Assembly: GCA_023417655.1 (NCBI GenBank)
Contig: JAEZFD010000043.1
Span: 62,001-126,000 of the forward strand
Reading direction: 5' to 3'
From: Planctomycetota bacterium
GTDB taxonomy: Bacteria; Planctomycetota; Planctomycetia; Planctomycetales; Planctomycetaceae
DNA: 64,000 nt
Position 1 is the first letter of the stretch; every line of letters begins with the position of its first letter. A program made the position numbers and the translations under genes. A model generated the notes under the pieces. That model did no database searches and was not told where the DNA came from. It worked only from the letters and a program-made list of their open reading frames with translations. Shown here piece by piece: positions 58,358 through 64,000 of this stretch.

Positions 58358-58386
58358 AGTATAGAGCGTCGGCGGGATTGTTTCAA
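58358..58386 (-). promoter_or_regulatory. Sigma-70-type promoter of SRP RNA
   Basis: On the minus strand TTGAAA (58381-58386) and TATACT (58358-58363) are separated by 17 bases, a near-consensus -35/-10 pair. The distance from -10 to the RNA start is about seven bases. Confidence 0.85.
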
Positions 58387-58478
58387 AGCCGCGAACGATT
58401 TCGCAACCAAATCACGAGATGACAGACAGGGAACCGACGACTTTTCCTGATTTTCGGGCTGTAAGTCTTCTCATCCGA

Positions 58479-59468
58479 TCAGGGAGCCGCCGCCGCTTCG
58501 GCACGTTTGAGGTACTGCAGGAAGCCGCCTTCCATCGGGGTTCCGTTGAGTGCGCGGACGATCGTTGTCACGTTGTGATCGATCATCCCCGGATAAGTTC
58601 CCTCATAACTGCCCGGCGGTCCCATTGAATCGGAGAAGAGAGTTCCCCCTTGCCGGACGGTCCAGCCGCGCTGGGCACACCGTTCCATGACCGCCCGCAG
58701 GCTATCGCTGTTGACAGTGGCTTCCACGAAGAGTGACGGGATCTTCTTTTCGACAAGAAAATCAATCAATCGGTTCACGTCCTGGACACCGGGCTCTGAT
58801 TCGGTGCTGATCCCCTGCACTGATCGCTCTTGCAGGCCATAGGCTTTGGCGAAATAACCAAAGGCATCATGGGCCGTGACCAGGTACCGGTTCTCGGCGG
58901 GGATTGTCTCGATCGAAGCTCTGACATAATGATCGAGCTTCTGGAGTTCCTGCCGGTAGGTGTCCGCTCGTTCGGCGTAGGCGGCGGCGTGATCGGGATC
59001 ATGTTCCGACAGGACTGCGGCGATGCGGTCGAGGCACTTCAACCACAGGGCTGGTGCGTTCCACAGGTGCGGATCGGGATGCCCGGCGAACTCAGGCGGC
59101 ATTCGCAGTTCGGATTCCGGAATCTGGTCCGTGACGGCGACGACGGTCTTTCCGCGTTTGGCAACACGTTCGAAGACCGATTGCATCGCGCCTTCGAGAC
59201 CGAGCCCGGAGTAAAAGAGGATGTGGGAGTTCATCATCTTGCCGACGTCATCAGAGGTCGGACGGTAGAGATGCGGGTCGACCCCTTCTCCAATGAGTGT
59301 CGTGATCTCTGCACGATCACCGGCAATATGGCGTACGAGATCGGCGACCATGCTGGTGGTGACGACGACCTTCAGACCTTCCGGACCGACCGGCTGCGGA
59401 GATCCCTTCTGAGGATCACAGCCGGAAATGAGCGCCAGAACAACAATCAGACAAGACCATCGAGACAC
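58479..59468 (-). CDS. Metal-binding lipoprotein (ZnuA/TroA family)
   Basis: A 329-residue protein starting at GTG 59468 with AAGGAG five bases before it. Lipobox VVLALISGCDP. The TroA/ZnuA pattern includes VVTTSMVADLVRHIAG, LIGEGVDPHLYRPTSDDVG (histidine ligand), HPDPHLWNAPALW (second histidine), YLVTAHDAFGYFAKAYGL (third histidine) and SLFVEATVNSDSLR. It should bind zinc or manganese outside the membrane for an ABC importer. The permease and ATPase are not adjacent. The upstream extension to 59537 is not supported. Confidence 0.9.
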   Translation of the reverse strand: MSRWSCLIVVLALISGCDPQKGSPQPVGPEGLKVVVTTSMVADLVRHIAGDRAEITTLIGEGVDPHLYRPTSDDVGKMMNSHILFYSGLGLEGAMQSVFERVAKRGKTVVAVTDQIPESELRMPPEFAGHPDPHLWNAPALWLKCLDRIAAVLSEHDPDHAAAYAERADTYRQELQKLDHYVRASIETIPAENRYLVTAHDAFGYFAKAYGLQERSVQGISTESEPGVQDVNRLIDFLVEKKIPSLFVEATVNSDSLRAVMERCAQRGWTVRQGGTLFSDSMGPPGSYEGTYPGMIDHNVTTIVRALNGTPMEGGFLQYLKRAEAAAAP

Positions 59469-59801
59469 ATCAACTCCTTCTTGCGAATCATCCGCAATTC
59501 TGGAGCGACGATAAGCCAGCCAGTCCGCTTTCGTCAATTCAGGATCTAGAGCAGTTTGCTCTACCGAGTGCCCGCGCAGCGCGTCTTTCGACAGAGGGAA
59601 CGCTGCCTCCCGCGTGGCGGGGACGGGCAGATCAAAAGGAAAAGTGGTCTAAGTCGCGTCTGGCTGTGGCGTGTTGATTTTGTGGAATGCCTTGTTGAAG
59701 AGTCGGGAGGCCCCCTGACAGGTTCACTGCCATTCGGGGGGCTTCCCGGAACTTTGTCTGACAGGAGGAGTTCTTTACGCGGTTCATGCAGGAACGGCGA
59801 T

Positions 59802-61664
59802 TCAAGTCGCTGCAGGAATCATTGGACTGACTGGAGACGTCACGTCAGAGGCTGGTCCGTCCGGGACGTCGGGCGATGGTGCTGGCGTCACAACCGATGG
59901 ACCAGCTGGCGGGACAGTCGGCGGAGTCGTTGGCTTCAGCGATACAAACCAGCCGGGCGGGAGCCACTTCGCTTTATGAGAACTGATCAACACAGCGATG
60001 ATCAGGGAACCGCCACTCCAGCTCAGGACGCTCAGGGTCCTCAGCTCGACGATGTTCGCCAGACTCAGGAAGGCAATCCGCAGGACCAGATAACCCGACG
60101 CAGCGTCGAGAATGCAGAAGACCCCGCGATACGATGCCCGTTGGGCGGCCAGTGCGAGACCACCGCTGATGATTGTCAGAGTCGCCACATACGCCAAGAG
60201 CACCCCGTCCGGGTGTGCATCCGAAAGTGCGGGAGCATTGAATGCGACGTATGCCATGGCCAGCATCAGGAACGCCCCAAGATCCTGGAGGATGTTCCCA
60301 TCTTTCCGATACAGAAAGCCGACTGCGATCAGCGACAGCCAGGCAGCGTGGTAGCCGATCGCCAGACTCCAGCGGGGTGTTGTGAAATCCGATAACCAGA
60401 CTCCCAGTGCGACGGAGAGCATTCCTGTTCCAGCAAAGGTTGTCCACGCGGATCGTCTCCAGATTCCAAACGAGAGCAGAAACAAGCCTGATGTGACGAG
60501 TGGGCCGAGCTGGAAAGGATGGAAGGTGGCGAGTCCGGTGGATTCAGGCCCAATCAGACTGAACAGAGCGACGGCGGCTCCCAGTCGCCATTCTGCGTGA
60601 GGCATCTTTCTCCAGATTGCCCAGGCATAGAACGCCGTCAACAGGCACAGCGTCAGCCAGAGGGGAGAACCGAGTGTTGCCGTGACCTGTCGAAGGAAAC
60701 TGTGGGCGACGGGGCCGTTGTTGAACGGCAATGCCAGAATCATCAGGAACGGCATGAGTCGCATAGCGCGGAGAGCGATACGCCGGTTGTCGCTGGCAAG
60801 AGCCCCTTCAAACAGGAGAAGCAGGCCCGCGAAGACGATGGGGATTAGGAAATACGTTCCCCAGATTGTGTCGAAGGAAATCATGCGACTGGAACTCGGG
60901 CCCTCAATCCAGATCGGACCGCTCGGACCAAACGTCATCGCCAGTGCAAATGACCGAAACGACGCTGCCACGGCGAGCACGAGGAATGCCGTCCACGGAT
61001 AGAGCGGCCAGCGCCAGGGACTGCCATTGGAGTTCGCGTAATCGGGGCCTCTCCGGACCGCTGGCAGCAGCATCAACAACAATGCGGCCGCGCAGATCGG
61101 GAATGCAAAGATCGTCCATTCGAGTGCCTGGGAAGACCGAGAATGCAGCTCGGGTGAGCACCACCACGGTGCGAAGAAGAACAAGATGAGAAACAGATGC
61201 AGCGGAACTCGATACCCTGCTCTGAGTCGCAGGCCGGAAAGCCAGAGAATCGTTTCCGTCACAATCGCGGAGAACAGGTACCCGCTGAACATCAACGCGG
61301 ATCCGGCAGTCGATGACTCCATGCTGGCGAACAAATCATCGGCGCTGACCGAGATCGCGAGGAACAGCAGAAGAATCACCACCAGCAGAGATCGTGCGTC
61401 TTCCCAGACCTGGCCCCAACGGACAATGGAAATACTGACACCTGCAAGCAGCGCGGTATATGCGGAGAGTACGGTCATCATCATCCAGCAGTTGATTTCG
61501 CCGATGGCCTGCTCGCGATACAGCGAGCGCACCGCGAACAACATCAGGCAGGCGCTAATGACATAAAACGGGTTGTGGTTATACAGCCATGAAAGAACGG
61601 AACGACGCGACTGCACAGGTGTGGGGAATACTGGCGCGGGGAATGAAGTGGCTTCGCTGTCCAT
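59802..61664 (-). CDS. Large multi-pass membrane protein, function unknown
   Basis: The 620-residue protein has about 16 hydrophobic segments from residue 30 to 560 with short loops. The last 60 residues (LKPTTPPTVPPAGPSVVTPAPSPDVPDGPASDV...) are a proline/threonine/serine-rich cytosolic or periplasmic tail. A short polar N-terminus precedes the first helix. No enzymatic or transport signature was recognised, and it does not match the O-antigen ligase or GT-C patterns I looked for. The gene is single, 330 bases upstream of the ZnuA-type gene on the same strand. Could be an unknown transporter or a membrane scaffold. Confidence 0.75.
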   Translation of the reverse strand: MDSEATSFPAPVFPTPVQSRRSVLSWLYNHNPFYVISACLMLFAVRSLYREQAIGEINCWMMMTVLSAYTALLAGVSISIVRWGQVWEDARSLLVVILLLFLAISVSADDLFASMESSTAGSALMFSGYLFSAIVTETILWLSGLRLRAGYRVPLHLFLILFFFAPWWCSPELHSRSSQALEWTIFAFPICAAALLLMLLPAVRRGPDYANSNGSPWRWPLYPWTAFLVLAVAASFRSFALAMTFGPSGPIWIEGPSSSRMISFDTIWGTYFLIPIVFAGLLLLFEGALASDNRRIALRAMRLMPFLMILALPFNNGPVAHSFLRQVTATLGSPLWLTLCLLTAFYAWAIWRKMPHAEWRLGAAVALFSLIGPESTGLATFHPFQLGPLVTSGLFLLSFGIWRRSAWTTFAGTGMLSVALGVWLSDFTTPRWSLAIGYHAAWLSLIAVGFLYRKDGNILQDLGAFLMLAMAYVAFNAPALSDAHPDGVLLAYVATLTIISGGLALAAQRASYRGVFCILDAASGYLVLRIAFLSLANIVELRTLSVLSWSGGSLIIAVLISSHKAKWLPPGWFVSLKPTTPPTVPPAGPSVVTPAPSPDVPDGPASDVTSPVSPMIPAAT

Positions 61665-61889
61665 TGCGACCTCTCTGCACAGGGGTGAGGGGAAACGTCG
61701 AGGTGCCTGATTTCTGAGTCGACAGGTGACTGGCAGAACTGCCGGGAAGTGAGATTTGTCAGCTGTCTCAGTCTCTGTTACGCGAAGTCTGCGATGAGGC
61801 GTGGGAGAAAATCATCGAACTTGTGAAAGGAACGAGATTCGGATAATTGTCTGTTGATATGTTTCGTTCCAGACTTTGAAGGATTCGCT

Positions 61890-63254
<1,365 letters not shown>

Positions 63255-63274
63255 CGGCCGCCTGATAAAAACGA

Positions 63275-63313
63275 AACCGCACGGCTCCCGATGTGATTGG
63301 GAGCCGTGCGGTT
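63275..63313. terminator. Strong intrinsic terminator
   Basis: A perfect 15-base stem (AACCGCACGGCTCCC with GGGAGCCGTGCGGTT) and nine-base loop followed by ATTTTTG on the plus strand. It ends the Gfo/Idh gene and faces the convergent lipoprotein gene at 63367. Confidence 0.85.
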
Positions 63314-63366
63314 ATTTTTGCTACCCTTGGTCAGGCTGCGTTCATTCCAGCGAAAATCTCAGCGGA

Positions 63367-63714
63367 CTACGGGGCGCTGCCAGCAGGCGGGAGTTCTTTC
63401 TCAATTGTCCCGGCGATCTCTTTCCTTTTCTCGGCGCTGGTCGAGAGAAGGAATGTCTGGAAGGGCTTCTCGATCTTTGCGGCGATCTCAGGTTTCTCGG
63501 CCTTGAGGGCTTCAAACCGCTCTCTGACAGGATCCAGCCCGCTGCCGATTTCTCCATGCTGAGATGCGGTATTCAGTTCTCGTCGGAAGTCTTCAAGAGC
63601 TTGATCCGGCTTTGGTGGCGGTGGAGCTTTATCCGCACAGCCGACGAGTCCTGCGAAGGTCAGAGCGAGTGCGAGACACAATCGCGGGAGGAAGCGAACG
63701 TGGAACGGTGACAA
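63367..63714 (-). CDS. Small lipoprotein of second DUF1559 pair
   Basis: A 115-residue protein starting at a TTG (63712-63714) with GAAGGA six bases ahead. The lipoprotein signal (RFLPRLCLALALTFAGLVGC) is followed by a proline linker and a helical domain with KAEKPEIAAKIEKPFQTFLL. The length and layout match the lipoprotein at 28293, and it too lies just downstream of a DUF1559 gene. No clear sequence match between the two lipoproteins could be made by eye. The open frame continues to 63828 without a proper start. Confidence 0.8.
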   Translation of the reverse strand: MSPFHVRFLPRLCLALALTFAGLVGCADKAPPPPKPDQALEDFRRELNTASQHGEIGSGLDPVRERFEALKAEKPEIAAKIEKPFQTFLLSTSAEKRKEIAGTIEKELPPAGSAP

Positions 63715-63892
63715 GGATCGTCCTTCAAAGTTCAGAATTTGATTCCGGATCGATCGATACGATCCGGACCGATCGCAATACAAAATGGCCTCGACCGTAT
63801 TACCTTTAGACCTGCCCCTCCTTGCCACGCGGAATTGAGTCTTTCATCAAGTGAAACACGCGCTGCGGGAGCAGGCTGCAGAGCAAACGACT

Positions 63893-64000
63893 CTAATATT
63901 CACCGACAACTTGACCGTCGGCGATGGATCCCAGATTCCGCCAGGTTGTGCCGTGGATATTGTCAGAGATTGTTCGCACCGCCCCGTCGAGCATGAGTAC
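63893..64000 (-). CDS. C-terminal end of a DUF1559 protein (cut by window edge)
   Basis: The minus strand ends a reading frame with VLMLDGAVRTISDNIHGTTW... DGQVVGEY, stop TAG at 63893-63895. This closely matches the end of the DUF1559 protein at 28778 (TMCDGSVRFISENLDENTW... DGNIVGEY). Only the last 35 codons are in the window; the prepilin-like N-terminus lies beyond the edge. It precedes the lipoprotein at 63367 on the same strand. Confidence 0.85.
   Translation of the reverse strand, partial: VLMLDGAVRTISDNIHGTTWRNLGSIADGQVVGEY

Overview
The window looks like chromosomal DNA from a planctomycete (order Planctomycetales or close to it). The main markers are one complete and one partial DUF1559 gene with a prepilin-like N-terminus, EF-hand and EF-hand/proline-rich exported proteins, twin-arginine Gfo/Idh/MocA oxidoreductases, many short lipoproteins, moderate GC and few tight operons. 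No phage, insertion sequence, CRISPR array, rRNA or complete tRNA was found. One structural RNA gene was found, the signal recognition particle RNA on the minus strand at 58229-58351, with a good promoter.

Region by region. 1-9281 (minus strand) is a surface-polysaccharide locus: cytidylyltransferase of the NeuA/KdsB type, inositol-monophosphatase-like phosphatase, D-2-hydroxyacid dehydrogenase, Gfo/Idh/MocA dehydrogenase, methyltransferase, Wzx-like flippase, FkbM methyltransferase, second methyltransferase and a GT4 glycosyltransferase cut by the window edge. 9888-15171 continues the sugar theme with a SIS-domain isomerase, a FAH-fold enzyme, an acyltransferase-3 membrane protein, and manA-manC for GDP-mannose. 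15.7-22.1 kb holds a small membrane protein, a porin, an orphan sugar-ABC ATPase, an MDR oxidoreductase and a YeaH-type DUF444 protein. 22.2-30.7 kb holds an EF-hand protein, a ketosynthase-ACP pair, a UbiD decarboxylase, a universal stress protein, a lipoprotein/DUF1559 pair and a thioredoxin-fold protein.

31.1-33.1 kb carries ddl followed by an FtsQ-like gene, the order of a dcw cluster. 33.2-37.8 kb (minus strand) is an AI-2E transporter followed by a compact cluster of small stress-type membrane-anchored proteins (CsbD, DUF883-like, holin-like). 38.7-42.6 kb has a small hypothetical, a nucleoside-type MFS carrier and an NCS2-type permease. 43.0-56.1 kb is a single-direction respiratory block: lipoproteins, di-heme cytochrome c, cytochrome oxidase subunits II, I, III and IV, haem A synthase, haem O synthase, an ABC-2 exporter, a SCO1-DUF420 fusion and a small cysteine-containing membrane protein. 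Subunit I carries the YSHPAV signature of A2-type haem-copper oxidases and subunit III has a large soluble insertion. 56.2-64.0 kb has a YjhG-type sugar-acid dehydratase, the SRP RNA, a metal-binding lipoprotein, a large membrane protein, a Tat-exported Gfo/Idh protein, and the end of a second lipoprotein/DUF1559 pair.

How they fit: the first 15 kb should make, activate, decorate and flip a methylated and possibly acylated glycan containing mannose-derived units and a CMP-activated acidic sugar. The respiratory block encodes a complete aa3/caa3-like oxidase with its haem and copper assembly factors. The most unusual items are the CMP-sugar locus with no visible synthase gene, the ddl-ftsQ remnant, the modified oxidase subunits, the stress-anchor cluster and the two lipoprotein/DUF1559 pairs. 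All functional calls rest on motif recognition by eye; no database search was possible.
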